Below are positions 1-8,665 of a stretch of DNA of 64,000 nt, piece by piece. Below the pieces are notes generated by a model. The model did no database searches and had not been told where the DNA came from. It saw nothing but the letters and a program-made list of their open reading frames with translations. Source of the DNA: Pseudoalteromonas sp. 3D05 (GTDB lineage: Bacteria > Pseudomonadota > Gammaproteobacteria > Enterobacterales > Alteromonadaceae); assembly GCF_002723455.1 (NCBI RefSeq), contig NZ_PDUS01000017.1, forward strand, positions 1 through 64,000, given 5' to 3'. Made by a program: the position numbers and the translations under genes. Position 1 is the stretch's first letter. Every line of letters starts with the position of its first letter.

Positions 1-98
1 AGCGAGTGATAATAGAAAAAGAGATAAGTTTTAGCCCAAAAGAGTAAACTTAATAGCACTGTTTTATTTGCTCAATTAAAGTGGCTGTCTAGTTTATT
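1..98 (+). mobile_element. Right end of a Y1-transposase-type element, cut by the window edge
   Basis: This stretch is nearly identical to 58096-58194, the 3' tail of the element carrying the Y1 transposase remnant. It ends with the same terminus, GGCTGTCTAGTTTATT (83-98). The body of the element lies outside the window, so whether that copy is complete cannot be seen. Assignment rests on the repeat alone. Confidence 0.7.
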
Positions 99-287
99 TG
101 TCTACTTTATTTGATTGGACTTTATTTGGCTGCAAAAAGCAGAAGTTGCCAATAAGACCCAAACCATCACTCTAATGCTATTGATTTCGCACAGGCTGTT
201 TGGCAGTCACATTTGACCTTGTACAAAACATTGTCGACACTTTCAACCTATTACATCTAATATAACAATCATAAAGTAAGTATAACT

Positions 288-307
288 ACATATTGTCGAC
301 AATATGT
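288..307. promoter_or_regulatory. 20-bp perfect palindrome, probable GntR/FCD-type operator
   Basis: ACATATTGTCGACAATATGT is a perfect palindrome 35 bases upstream of the SWEET-like gene. A second half-match, TTGTCGACA, lies at 231-239. The TTGTCGACAA core resembles sites bound by FCD-class GntR regulators, but no such regulator is in the window, so the partner is unknown. Bases 99-287 hold nothing else I recognise. Confidence 0.55.
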
Positions 308-342
308 GATTTAATAGCCTCACTTAAATATTGGAGGTGGCT

Positions 343-1035
343 ATGAGTGTTTATGATTTTTTTGGAACTGTTAATACTGTTTTTATTTTTGTCAGTTTGT
401 ATGGTGTTTTGTCGCAAGTAAGAACTATTTGGCGTAGGAAGAAAGAAGAAGTAGGCACTGGTTCTACAGAGTTGTTATCTATTAATCAATTTATTGTCAG
501 TTACTTAGCGTACTTCTCGTTTTTTATTTATGGTTACTCTATAGAGCCTTTTAATCATTACATAGTGTGGCCTCGTTTGATAGCAACTATACTGGTAGGC
601 GTTATTTTGTATGAAATATGGCTTGATAGAAAAACAAATGCGTCTACTTACGCTGTTTTAATTGCTTTAGTTTCTTTAACGTTAGGAATGGCGGGGCTGT
701 TTTATGGTGATACATTTGTTGACGAAGGACGTTATGTGTCGACAACTATCATTCTCGTCATATCGCTTTTAATAGCGCAAGGTTATTATCATCAAATAAA
801 GTTAATTATCAAATCTGGTGCTACAGGTGCAGTCGATTTAAAAATGAGTCAATTTATTTTTATGATGGATATTTCAACTATCGCCTTTGCTTTGAGTATG
901 GGAATTGAAAACGGTTGGCCATTAATGGTTCTTGCTATAACGAGTGGAATAACAAAAATAATCATAATGTATTTGTTCAAATGGGTTAAGTTAAGCCCTG
1001 TGGCTATAGAGCGTAGAAAAGAATACAACAGTTAA
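343..1035 (+). CDS. SWEET/PQ-loop-like membrane protein
   Basis: This is a protein of about 230 residues with roughly seven hydrophobic segments and two repeat-like halves. Each half starts with a pattern like the PQ-loop of SWEET/SemiSWEET sugar carriers (Q-V-R-T-I near residue 25; Q-I-K-L-I-I near residue 153), followed by a G/S-rich turn. SWEET proteins let small sugars move down their gradient, but the substrate here cannot be read from sequence. I chose the ATG at 343 because GGAGG at 333-337 is well spaced for it; a TTG at 331 lies inside that ribosome site. The gene stands alone between a mobile-element end and a terminator, and the palindrome at 288-307 probably controls it. A distant, uncharacterised PQ-loop relative remains possible. 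Confidence 0.6.
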   Translation: MSVYDFFGTVNTVFIFVSLYGVLSQVRTIWRRKKEEVGTGSTELLSINQFIVSYLAYFSFFIYGYSIEPFNHYIVWPRLIATILVGVILYEIWLDRKTNASTYAVLIALVSLTLGMAGLFYGDTFVDEGRYVSTTIILVISLLIAQGYYHQIKLIIKSGATGAVDLKMSQFIFMMDISTIAFALSMGIENGWPLMVLAITSGITKIIIMYLFKWVKLSPVAIERRKEYNS

Positions 1036-1108
1036 TATGATAAATAATATGATTTATTCTCCACCTGCAATGTCAATGAACTAAAGACGAATTTCGCCAA
1101 TGAGCGAG

Positions 1109-1140
1109 AAGCAGGCTTACTTTACTCATTAAGCCTGCTT
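1109..1140. terminator. Bidirectional hairpin between convergent genes
   Basis: AAGCAGGCTTA at 1109-1119 pairs with TAAGCCTGCTT at 1130-1140 around a 10-base loop, with a TTTAAAA tail on the plus side. It lies between the SWEET-like gene and the converging MFS gene. Confidence 0.7.
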
Positions 1141-1185
1141 TAAAATACACTTGTTGTTTACCTAGACGAAAAGCCTATATGGGGT

Positions 1186-2370
1186 TCAATCTTTCACTAA
1201 GTTTAAGCTTGCGTCCTTTCTATCAAGCATTCCGCTATAACGTGTTAATACAAGCGCAACTAAAACAACCACTGCGCCTGCCCAAGGTGTATTCATCAAG
1301 CCATGCTCAGCAACAATATTACCCCCTCCCCATGCACCTATTGCAATACCAATATTAAAAGCTGCGATATTTAAACCTGATGCAACATCTACGGCGTGTG
1401 GTGTGTGTTTTTCGGCTAACTTAACTACGTATACTTGTAAACCGGGTACATTTCCAAAGGCAAAGGCTCCCCAAACCAAAATAGTAAGCACGGCGGTAAT
1501 CGGGTTGTAAGCTGTATAGCCCAACATAAATAATATGCCTGCAAGACCTGCGAAAATAATTGTTAAAGCTTTAATTGGGCCATAGTTATCGGCCATTTTA
1601 CCGCCCCAGATATTGCCCAAAGCAACTGACACACCATAAACTAAAAGTATCAAGGCTACAGAGCTTGAATCAAAACCACTTACTTCATTAAGGATAGGCG
1701 CTAAGTAAGTAAATGCGATAAAAGTTCCACCGTAACCAATAGCCGTAATTGCATAAACTAATAGTAATCGAGGGTGAGTTAAGACTTTTAACTGGGCTGT
1801 AATATTTGTTGGTTTAGCTTGTTTTAAATTACTCGGTACTAAAATGGCACTGCCAATCATAGCCAGTAAACCTAAAATTGATACGGTTAAAAAAGTTGCT
1901 TCCCAGCCAAAAACTTGACCAATATAAGTGCCCAGAGGAACCCCTGTAACTAAAGCGACAGTTAATCCTGTAAACATAGTGGCTATAGCGCTTGCGCCTT
2001 TTTCTTTAGATACTAAACCTGTCGCAATGGTCGATCCTATTGAAAAGAATACACCATGTGCTAATCCAGTTAAAATTCTGGCTATTATCAATGCCTCAAA
2101 ACTCGGTGCTTGCCATGCCACTAAATTGCCAATAACAAATAAGCCCATAACAGATAGCAATACATGTTTTCTGTTCCACCTACTGGTTAGCGCTGTTAAC
2201 ACCGGTGCGCCAATGGCCACACCTAAAGCATATAGACTGACCAGTAAGCCTGCTGAAGGTATTGATACATTAAGGTCTCGTGCCATTGTTGGAAGTAGTC
2301 CAACAATCACGAATTCTGTTGTTCCTATGGCAAAAGCGCTTAGCGCTAATGCTATCAATGCAAGTGGCAT
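1186..2370 (-). CDS. MFS efflux transporter, DHA1/AraJ-YdhP type
   Basis: This is an inner-membrane transporter of about 394 residues and 12 predicted membrane segments. The start MPLALIALALSAFAIGTTEF is the hallmark of the AraJ/YdhP branch of drug:proton antiporters, and a loop motif like R-W-N-R-K-H follows helix 2. Family members export sugars, purine nucleosides or small drugs; the substrate here is unknown. The ATG at 2370 has GGAG six bases upstream; an in-frame ATG at 2373 and a TTG at 2382 are less likely. It is divergent from a LysR regulator across about 150 bases, the usual layout for a regulator and its target. Confidence 0.85.
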   Translation of the reverse strand: MPLALIALALSAFAIGTTEFVIVGLLPTMARDLNVSIPSAGLLVSLYALGVAIGAPVLTALTSRWNRKHVLLSVMGLFVIGNLVAWQAPSFEALIIARILTGLAHGVFFSIGSTIATGLVSKEKGASAIATMFTGLTVALVTGVPLGTYIGQVFGWEATFLTVSILGLLAMIGSAILVPSNLKQAKPTNITAQLKVLTHPRLLLVYAITAIGYGGTFIAFTYLAPILNEVSGFDSSSVALILLVYGVSVALGNIWGGKMADNYGPIKALTIIFAGLAGILFMLGYTAYNPITAVLTILVWGAFAFGNVPGLQVYVVKLAEKHTPHAVDVASGLNIAAFNIGIAIGAWGGGNIVAEHGLMNTPWAGAVVVLVALVLTRYSGMLDRKDASLNLVKD

Positions 2371-2463
2371 CATGATCTCCAAATAAGTATATGTAATGGA
2401 TATAAAGTAATGCGCGAAATTAAATCGCTTACTTTATTTGTTGACGGCATTATTAACTGATAA

Positions 2464-2510
2464 ACTTTTGTGATAAATAGTGTCATTTACAAAATACTTT
2501 TGTAATAAAT
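2464..2510. promoter_or_regulatory. Direct repeats and palindrome, probable LysR operator
   Basis: ACTTTTGTGATAAAT (2464-2478) recurs as ACTTTTGTAATAAAT (2496-2510), 32 bases apart, close to three helical turns. The second copy overlaps a perfect palindrome, TTACAAAA-TAC-TTTTGTAA (2487-2505). The site ends at the ribosome site of the LysR gene, which fits autorepression plus control of the divergent MFS gene. Confidence 0.5.
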
Positions 2511-2519
2511 GAGGTTAAT

Positions 2520-3407
2520 TTGAGTTTAAAAACAAGATCTGACGACTTAGAACTTTTATTAGCTGTTATTGAATTTGGTGGTTTCTCTGCTGCCGCAGAT
2601 GCACTTAATATTCAGGTGGCGCGTATTTCTCGCTCAGTGACTAAAATTGAAAAAGCCCTTAACACAGCCATTTTAATTAGAACGACTAGGCGAGTGATGC
2701 TAACTGATGAAGGTAAAAAGTTTATCGATGCGGTTACTTTAGGCTTAAAACAAATTCAATATGCGGAATCTTCCCTTATTGTTAAAGGAAAAGTGCTTCA
2801 AGGTAAATTACGTATCGACGCTGTGAGTCCTTTTATATTTCACCAATTAACACCTTATATTAATGCATTCACTAAGGCTTATCCTGAAATAGAGATTGAA
2901 CTGAACTCTAACGAGGGAATTGTTGATTTAATTGAAAAACGAACTGATGTTGCGATAAGAATTGGAAAATTAGAAGATTCAACTTTACATGCTAGCGCAT
3001 TAGGAAAAAGCCCGCTTTTTGTAGTCGCATCACCTAAATATATTGCACAAAATGGTTTACCAAAAACGCCCGATGAACTTAAAAACCATAAGTTAATTGG
3101 TTTTTCAAACATTAAGTCACTCAATCAATGGCCTGTAAAAGGCTTAAATAACGTAAACCCTGACATGACAGCGAGCAATGGAGAAACCATTCGGCAACTA
3201 GCTTTATCTGGAAGCGGTATTACTTGTTTATCAGGTTTTATGGTTAATTCAGATATTGCAGAAGGTCGACTAATATCACTTCTTGAGCCATATAGGTTAA
3301 TGGGTTCTGATCGTGAATTGGTAAATGCTGTTTACTATAAATCCTCACCGGTTGCTGAGAGAGTTAAAGCATTTATTGATTTTATTAGACCGAGATTAAC
3401 ATTGTAA
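2520..3407 (+). CDS. LysR-family transcriptional regulator
   Basis: At 295 residues this is normal length for the family. The N-terminal winged helix (about residues 5-65) has the typical pattern F-G-G-F-S-A-A-A-D-A-L and T-T-R-R-V, and the rest is a periplasmic-binding-like effector domain. The start is a TTG at 2520 with GAGG at 2511-2514, five bases upstream; no upstream ATG fits and the next ATG would remove the helix-turn-helix. Subfamily look is that of DNA-binding YafC/AaeR-like regulators. It probably controls the divergent MFS exporter; the effector is unknown. Confidence 0.9.
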   Translation: MSLKTRSDDLELLLAVIEFGGFSAAADALNIQVARISRSVTKIEKALNTAILIRTTRRVMLTDEGKKFIDAVTLGLKQIQYAESSLIVKGKVLQGKLRIDAVSPFIFHQLTPYINAFTKAYPEIEIELNSNEGIVDLIEKRTDVAIRIGKLEDSTLHASALGKSPLFVVASPKYIAQNGLPKTPDELKNHKLIGFSNIKSLNQWPVKGLNNVNPDMTASNGETIRQLALSGSGITCLSGFMVNSDIAEGRLISLLEPYRLMGSDRELVNAVYYKSSPVAERVKAFIDFIRPRLTL

Positions 3408-3509
3408 TGATTGATATTTGTGACGGCTATTGGCGCTTTTCGAAGTTCAGCTATGTGCTTGTACTAATAAGAGAGACTTTACTTCAAATCAAACCTATAA
3501 AATAAAGCT

Positions 3510-5804
3510 TTAAATTTTCAGGTCTTTTAGTTTCAAACTAACTCGTTTCGCTAATTTTCTTGTGCGTTGTTGATGCTCCTGCAATACAGTATTGAATTCA
3601 GCTTGATGCTGCATAGGCTTCAATAAATGATCATCTTGCAAAGTCCACCATTCTCGATCAAAGGTTTCAAGCCAGCCATGATTTAACGCTGTACGCAAAT
3701 GCTTTATAGTTTTAGCTGGGTTATGCAACTGAGCGTTTACTTGAGCTAACGCCATATCTGCCTGTGCTTTGTCATGAACCTTATTTAAAAGAAGAAATTG
3801 CTCCACATTATTTAATACAACATTGGCGTACTCTTGTTCATTTAACTTCAATAAGGTTGCGCCATAGAGCAGCAACGCTAAATAATTGTCACTTGTCACT
3901 TCAATTACGCCGGCATTACGCCAATCAGCATAAAGGTTTAACAATGAAGTTTGGGTTTGCTCATACATAGCAGCTCTATATTGCGCAATAGCTAAACTGT
4001 ATTTGTACTTATAGCTATTTGGTTGAGTGTCACTTAGTTGTTCTAATAGAGAAACTGCGTTAATTGGCTCACCTTTGAGGCCGTAATCTATTAGCTTGAG
4101 AGAGTTTTTAAAATGTTCGTGTTTTGATGTCATGCGAGCCAATATTTTATTGGCTTCTTCATCCTGCCCAATACTTAAGTACGAAAATATAACCTGCTCA
4201 CAATATTCGTCACTAGAGCAATATTCAAGCTGCTCGCTATTGCTTAAGTGCCATTGAGCGATGGCATTAATTGAGCTTGGTGTATTGCGGAATATATGGG
4301 TGGATTCAACAATGTTTGGATCTCGCTCCGGCTCCAAAATTATAGCTCTACGATACAGATTTTGCGCTGTATCTAACTTTCCTCTAATTGCTAAATATCG
4401 GCTATATATGCTTTTTAATGATGCTGAAAGAGGGTTTAAATCAATGGCATGCTCCATATGTTTTATGACTAACGCTTCTTTTCCCATCTGGTTTAGTAGT
4501 GAGCTATACCAATGGTGTGTTGTTGCATTGTCTTCAAGCGCTAAGGAACGTTCGAACTTTTTCTGTGCTTCATTCAAGATAGTTAAAGGGGCTTCGGAGT
4601 AACTTGCATTAAGAGTCAATAGCACCCCTTTAGCTGCAAGCGCCGTCGGCGAGTTTGGCTCTAAAGCTAATGCTTGCTCTATATGAGGAAGTCCTTTATT
4701 AACCGATTTTTTCGCACTCCAATTCGCGTAATAATGAAATTGGCTGTAAGTGATGGCCAATCCAACGTGTGCGTTCACGTAATTAGGCTCTAATTCGAGA
4801 CTATGTTTAAAATAAGTCTCTGCTTTTGATAGTGAGGTTGGCGTTCTTTGCCGCCAGTGATATTGACCCATTAAAAACCATTCGTATGCTTGGCTGTCTA
4901 TTTTCTTTTTGGTCACGATTTGGGCTTGTGAACTTGGTTGAATAGTCAGCCTAATTTCACGGCTTATTTTATCCTGCAAACTGAATAAATTTGATTTTGT
5001 ACTGTCAAAACTTTTTGCCCAAAGCAATCGTCCATCAAACGTGCTAATTATTTGTACATTTACTCTTACTTGATCCGCTGATTTTTGGACGCTACCGTCT
5101 AATAAAGCTTCTACCTTAAGGGCGCTACCAATTATGGATGGATCCTTATTTCCTCTGAAGTTGAAAGAAGATTCACGAGAAATTACCTTTAAAGGTTTTG
5201 ATTGAGAAAGCTGGTTAATGATTGCGTCAGAAAGTCCCTCTGTAAAATGTACATTGTCTTCATTATCATTTAGGTCTTCAAAGGGTAATACAGCAATTGA
5301 GCTAATAGCTACATAATCATCATTCTCAGGTTCTTGATATACTCGAAAGAAAATAACGATAATGATGACGGCAATTAACAGCAATAAGAGCGAACTTTCT
5401 ATAAAATTAGGTTTACGATAGTTCGTTTGTAAATTAAGCGTATTTGAGGGCGCTTCTGATGGTTGCGTGTTTTCTACTAGCGGTTTTACGGCTGCAACTA
5501 AACAATAGCCAACATTAGGTATCGTTTTGATAAATGTTGGTTGGCGAGCATTGTCTCCTAATGCTTTTCTAATTTTACTGATCGCTACAGATAATATCTC
5601 TTCGTTGACAATACTCTCTTGCCAAACATGCTCAATAATTTGTCCTTTGGTTACACTTTTTCCAGCATTATGAATGAGAAATAAAAGCACTTGCATACTC
5701 TTATTATCAATTGACTTTTGCTCGTTATTGTCTTGAAACGTATTGGTGATTGGACAGACAACCCATCGTCCTAATTGATATTTTTGACTGTTTTGCAAAG
5801 ACAT
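3510..5804 (-). CDS. CadC-type membrane transcription regulator with TPR domain
   Basis: With the ATG at 5804 the protein is 764 residues. It has an OmpR-type winged helix (about 8-105; K-A-L-G-D-N-A-R-Q-P then G-Y-C-L), a single membrane segment (about 139-159), a domain resembling that of TolB-N-like adenylate-cyclase-type regulators (S-I-A-V-L-P-F then G-L-S-D-A-I-I-N-Q-L, about 165-285), and a long TPR array to the C-terminus. The regulator binds DNA from the membrane and senses something in the periplasm through the C-terminal part. A TTG at 5846 with AAAGG upstream would add 14 residues. It is divergent from the secreted serine hydrolase at 6099, its likely target. Confidence 0.85.
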   Translation of the reverse strand: MSLQNSQKYQLGRWVVCPITNTFQDNNEQKSIDNKSMQVLLFLIHNAGKSVTKGQIIEHVWQESIVNEEILSVAISKIRKALGDNARQPTFIKTIPNVGYCLVAAVKPLVENTQPSEAPSNTLNLQTNYRKPNFIESSLLLLLIAVIIIVIFFRVYQEPENDDYVAISSIAVLPFEDLNDNEDNVHFTEGLSDAIINQLSQSKPLKVISRESSFNFRGNKDPSIIGSALKVEALLDGSVQKSADQVRVNVQIISTFDGRLLWAKSFDSTKSNLFSLQDKISREIRLTIQPSSQAQIVTKKKIDSQAYEWFLMGQYHWRQRTPTSLSKAETYFKHSLELEPNYVNAHVGLAITYSQFHYYANWSAKKSVNKGLPHIEQALALEPNSPTALAAKGVLLTLNASYSEAPLTILNEAQKKFERSLALEDNATTHHWYSSLLNQMGKEALVIKHMEHAIDLNPLSASLKSIYSRYLAIRGKLDTAQNLYRRAIILEPERDPNIVESTHIFRNTPSSINAIAQWHLSNSEQLEYCSSDEYCEQVIFSYLSIGQDEEANKILARMTSKHEHFKNSLKLIDYGLKGEPINAVSLLEQLSDTQPNSYKYKYSLAIAQYRAAMYEQTQTSLLNLYADWRNAGVIEVTSDNYLALLLYGATLLKLNEQEYANVVLNNVEQFLLLNKVHDKAQADMALAQVNAQLHNPAKTIKHLRTALNHGWLETFDREWWTLQDDHLLKPMQHQAEFNTVLQEHQQRTRKLAKRVSLKLKDLKI

Positions 5805-5965
5805 ATCCGAAAAGTAATTTTTCTGAAGAGTATTATAACTGAACAATGCTGATTAACCTTTACTTTTTATCGTATGCAAACAACGCTTTGTCTTATTTTG
5901 CTATAAAAACATAAAGCCTAATAAATTCATATCTTTAACGATTGATTTTAGAACATTTAATATGA

Positions 5966-5991
5966 TTTAAGTTGGGTAAGGTGCAGTTCAA
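5966..5991 (+). repeat. Left copy of a repeat flanking the serine hydrolase gene
   Basis: TTTAAGTTGGGTAA (5966-5979) followed by CAGTTCAA (5984-5991) recurs downstream at 7416-7443 in the same orientation. It may be a regulator site for the CadC-like protein or an old duplication. Confidence 0.5.
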
Positions 5992-6098
5992 ATGTACTTT
6001 GTGCGTACTTTATTTGCGTTTTGGTAACGAGTTTTATGAAATTAAATATCAGTTTTAAAACGCAAACATATTTCGATATTATAATTATAGGAATTAAC

Positions 6099-7286
6099 AT
6101 GTTCGCAAATTATCGGTTCAAATTACTCATTGCATTACTTCTACTTATTTCGTTTGCGGGCTTTTCAAAAGCCACTGAGCTTAAAGCACCAAGAGCCTCA
6201 GCCGAAGAGGTTAAAATAGACTTTTGGGACATGGCTCCACTAGAAAAGGCCTTTATCAATATTGCACCAGAAAAGTTAGCAGACAATATAAAAGTAGGAA
6301 AACTGGGTATTGATGGAGGTAACAAAACTCCTATATTAAAGTTAGCTAAAGCGTTAGCTGAAAGTAAGTATGGGAAATATGACAGTTTACTTATTAGCTA
6401 CAAAGATAAACTATTGTTTGAGTCTTATTATAAGCGTGGACGAATCGATTTACCTCATTTCCAGTTCTCTGCAACTAAAGGGTATACTAGTTTAGTTTTA
6501 GCTAGAGCCATTCAATTAGGTTATATCACAATGGCTGACTTGAATAAGCCTTTGATGAGTTTTTTTAAAGAACTAGATACCAATAAGTTGGCAGAGGGTG
6601 CAGAAAAAGTCACTTTACATCACGTGCTTTCAATGAATTCTGGACTTAGGTTCACTGATGAACAACTTAAAGACTTTAGAGAAAACCGTGATAAATATTC
6701 CGGCGTTGCTGAAGTGCAAGCTTTCTTGGAGTTCACCAAGCCAATAACTAAAGAGTCTCAGGTTTACAAATACCAAGCACCCGATCCCATTTTAGTAATG
6801 CACGTTTTGAACGCGGTTGTGCCAGGAACAACTAAAGACTTTATTGAGAAAGAGTTCTTAAACAAAATGGGGATATTTAACTATGAGTGGAAGCTAGGCC
6901 CTAAAGCACTTCCAAAGGCAGAAAGTGGCCTGAATTTAACCCCTCGTGACATGCTCAAAATAGGAAAAATGATTATCAATAAAGGGCGGTGGAAAAATGA
7001 GCAGCTTATATCAGAAAACTATTTAATGGCTGCATTTAAAGCAGTTACCAAGCCAACTCAAAGTTGGGTCCCAGCGAGTTTTAATTATGGCTATTTATGG
7101 TACCAGACCGACATCGCTTTAAATAATAAAAACTACAACGTTAATTTTGCTTGGGGAGCGGGTGGAAACCGAATCATTGTAGTTAATGAGCTTGATTTAG
7201 TGATAACCGTAACCGGTCATGACGAAGAAGATGTCGTTTTTGAGCCGCTAGTTAAAGCAATATTGCCTGCATTTATTAAAAGCTAA
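6099..7286 (+). CDS. Secreted serine hydrolase, beta-lactamase/penicillin-binding fold
   Basis: This protein of 395 residues has a clear signal peptide (residues 1-25, cut probable after FAGFSKA). The catalytic S-x-x-K is S-A-T-K-G-Y, and the third motif is replaced by W-G-A-G-G-N near the C-terminus, as in class C-like esterases (PF00144). The second motif, usually Y-x-N, appears as Y-Q-A. This points to an esterase or peptidase rather than an antibiotic-degrading enzyme. I chose the ATG at 6099 because AGGA lies six bases upstream and it begins the signal peptide; the longer reading from 6021 has neither. The gene ends at a hairpin and is divergent from the CadC-type regulator. Confidence 0.8.
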   Translation: MFANYRFKLLIALLLLISFAGFSKATELKAPRASAEEVKIDFWDMAPLEKAFINIAPEKLADNIKVGKLGIDGGNKTPILKLAKALAESKYGKYDSLLISYKDKLLFESYYKRGRIDLPHFQFSATKGYTSLVLARAIQLGYITMADLNKPLMSFFKELDTNKLAEGAEKVTLHHVLSMNSGLRFTDEQLKDFRENRDKYSGVAEVQAFLEFTKPITKESQVYKYQAPDPILVMHVLNAVVPGTTKDFIEKEFLNKMGIFNYEWKLGPKALPKAESGLNLTPRDMLKIGKMIINKGRWKNEQLISENYLMAAFKAVTKPTQSWVPASFNYGYLWYQTDIALNNKNYNVNFAWGAGGNRIIVVNELDLVITVTGHDEEDVVFEPLVKAILPAFIKS

Positions 7287-7295
7287 TACTAAATG

Positions 7296-7327
7296 GCAGA
7301 CAACTAAGTAGATGTGTAGTTGTCTGC
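7296..7327. terminator. Hairpin after the serine hydrolase gene
   Basis: GCAGACAACTA (7296-7306) pairs with TAGTTGTCTGC (7317-7327), loop 10 bases. It lacks a clear run of T, so it may be a weak or RNA-stabilising terminator. Confidence 0.5.
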
Positions 7328-7415
7328 TATCAATTGTCAGATAGAAACCAGATCAATATCAGGCTTTACTTTTGATTTATATTTCCTTTCTTTGCAAAAA
7401 TGATAATAGATAGCT

Positions 7416-7443
7416 TTTAAGTTGGGTAAACCTGACAGTTCAA
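7416..7443 (+). repeat. Right copy of the repeat flanking the serine hydrolase gene
   Basis: TTTAAGTTGGGTAA (7416-7429) and CAGTTCAA (7436-7443) match the copy at 5966-5991, about 1.45 kb away. Confidence 0.5.
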
Positions 7444-7461
7444 GTAAAGGTTTACTCAATT

Positions 7462-7483
7462 AAGGGGCAATTGAACGCCCCTT
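7462..7483 (-). terminator. Terminator of the isoaspartyl dipeptidase operon
   Basis: AAGGGGC (7462-7468) pairs with GCCCCTT (7477-7483) around eight bases, directly after the iadA stop codon. Confidence 0.6.
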
Positions 7484-7486
7484 TTG

Positions 7487-8653
7487 TTACTCAAACGGCC
7501 CTTTTATCACTGCAAATCCATTGTCTACCATTAGACTGCCTTGGCTCCAAACATGCGTAGGCTTGAGGCTTTGGCTATCCATCAACACTAAATCAGCATC
7601 AGTGTTTATGGCTATATTGCCCTTTTTAAGGCCTAATACGTTGGCAGGGTTACTAGTTATAGCCATTAATGCGTGTTCAATACTTACACCATGCACATTG
7701 ACAGCCTCTACAAAAGAGTCGTGTAAGGACGCTTCTTTACCCACCTCTAGGCCAATTAAATTAAAATCAGCATCAAAAATAGGTAGGCTGGCATGGCCGT
7801 CTGAACTCATTGTTAGCTTTGTTTTATCAACACCTTGGTCTAAACAATAAGCAAGGGCTCTTGCAGCTGCGTATTCACCGTTCGCTAAATCGTATTCAGT
7901 GGTGCTGGTGGTAAAGTCAATCGTGCCACCGCCTTTACAAAACTCAATACCGGCATCTAACAGGGCTTTATTACGGTTCATGTGGGTAGGGTAAAACTGC
8001 GCTAACGAGATATCTGTCTGTTGCTCAATATCATGCAAAATGCTGAGATGGGTATCAACAGGGCCCACATGAATACTCACCGTGCCTTTTTTACCGCTGA
8101 GCATTCCTGCCACTTTAGCTTGTGCGGCAAGTTCTGCTAGTTGCTGAACCGTAGGCTGACTACTGCGGTGATCTGAAATGGCCACTTCACCGACACCAAT
8201 AAACTCGTCAATATACATCAAATCATCAGTAATAGAGCCCGTGAGGGTTTTTGCCGGAAGGTGATACGAACCCGTGTGACAAAATACGTTCAAGCCCAAC
8301 TCTTTCAATCCTTTCGCTTTTGCGACTAAATTAGTGAGCGTTCGGCTGCTTGAATCTGTACCAAGTGCTGCAACAACGGTGGTTATGCCATGTAAGGTGG
8401 CATCGGTTAAGTTCATTTCAGGTGTACGGCTGGCAAAGCCTGCTTCGCCACCGCCGCCCGTAATGTGTACCAGTGAATCAACAAAGCCGGGTGTGAGTAT
8501 ACAGCCTGTACCGTCAATTACTTTTATATTTGTATTGCTGTCTATATTTATCTTTTTTTGAAAATCAACGATTTTACTACCAGCTATTAATACATCCATT
8601 TTCCCATGAGGGGTGGGGGTGTAAAGGTGTGCCCCACAAATAAGTGTTAACAT
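7487..8653 (-). CDS. iadA: Isoaspartyl dipeptidase (beta-aspartyl-peptidase)
   Basis: This 388-residue amidohydrolase matches IadA along its length (G-G-G-G-E-A-G, A-I-S-D-H-R-S, P-T-H-M-N-R-N, S-S-D-G). IadA splits beta-linked Asp-X dipeptides in the cytoplasm. The metal site differs from E. coli IadA: the first His of H-V-H is Leu (D-S-L-V-H, about residue 60), and the carboxylated Lys is replaced by Glu (G-E-V-A-I-S-D-H-R-S). The later His, His and Asp ligands are kept. This may give a one-metal centre, as in NagA, rather than two metals. It follows the YfcC-type transporter gene by 12 bases. With the nearby cyanophycinase, the likely substrate is beta-Asp-Arg (inference). Confidence 0.9.
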   Translation of the reverse strand: MLTLICGAHLYTPTPHGKMDVLIAGSKIVDFQKKINIDSNTNIKVIDGTGCILTPGFVDSLVHITGGGGEAGFASRTPEMNLTDATLHGITTVVAALGTDSSSRTLTNLVAKAKGLKELGLNVFCHTGSYHLPAKTLTGSITDDLMYIDEFIGVGEVAISDHRSSQPTVQQLAELAAQAKVAGMLSGKKGTVSIHVGPVDTHLSILHDIEQQTDISLAQFYPTHMNRNKALLDAGIEFCKGGGTIDFTTSTTEYDLANGEYAAARALAYCLDQGVDKTKLTMSSDGHASLPIFDADFNLIGLEVGKEASLHDSFVEAVNVHGVSIEHALMAITSNPANVLGLKKGNIAINTDADLVLMDSQSLKPTHVWSQGSLMVDNGFAVIKGPFE

Positions 8654-8665
8654 ATAAACGTCTTT

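Noticed and set aside
1928..2386. A 152-residue protein on the plus strand
   Set aside because: It is antisense to the MFS gene, has no ribosome site and shows no family pattern. The same applies to frames antisense to the receptors, the aldehyde dehydrogenase and ycaO.
6099..7286. Antibiotic-resistance beta-lactamase
   Set aside because: S-x-x-K is present, but the Y-x-N and K-T-G motifs are not; the G-A-G-G form is that of esterase-like relatives.
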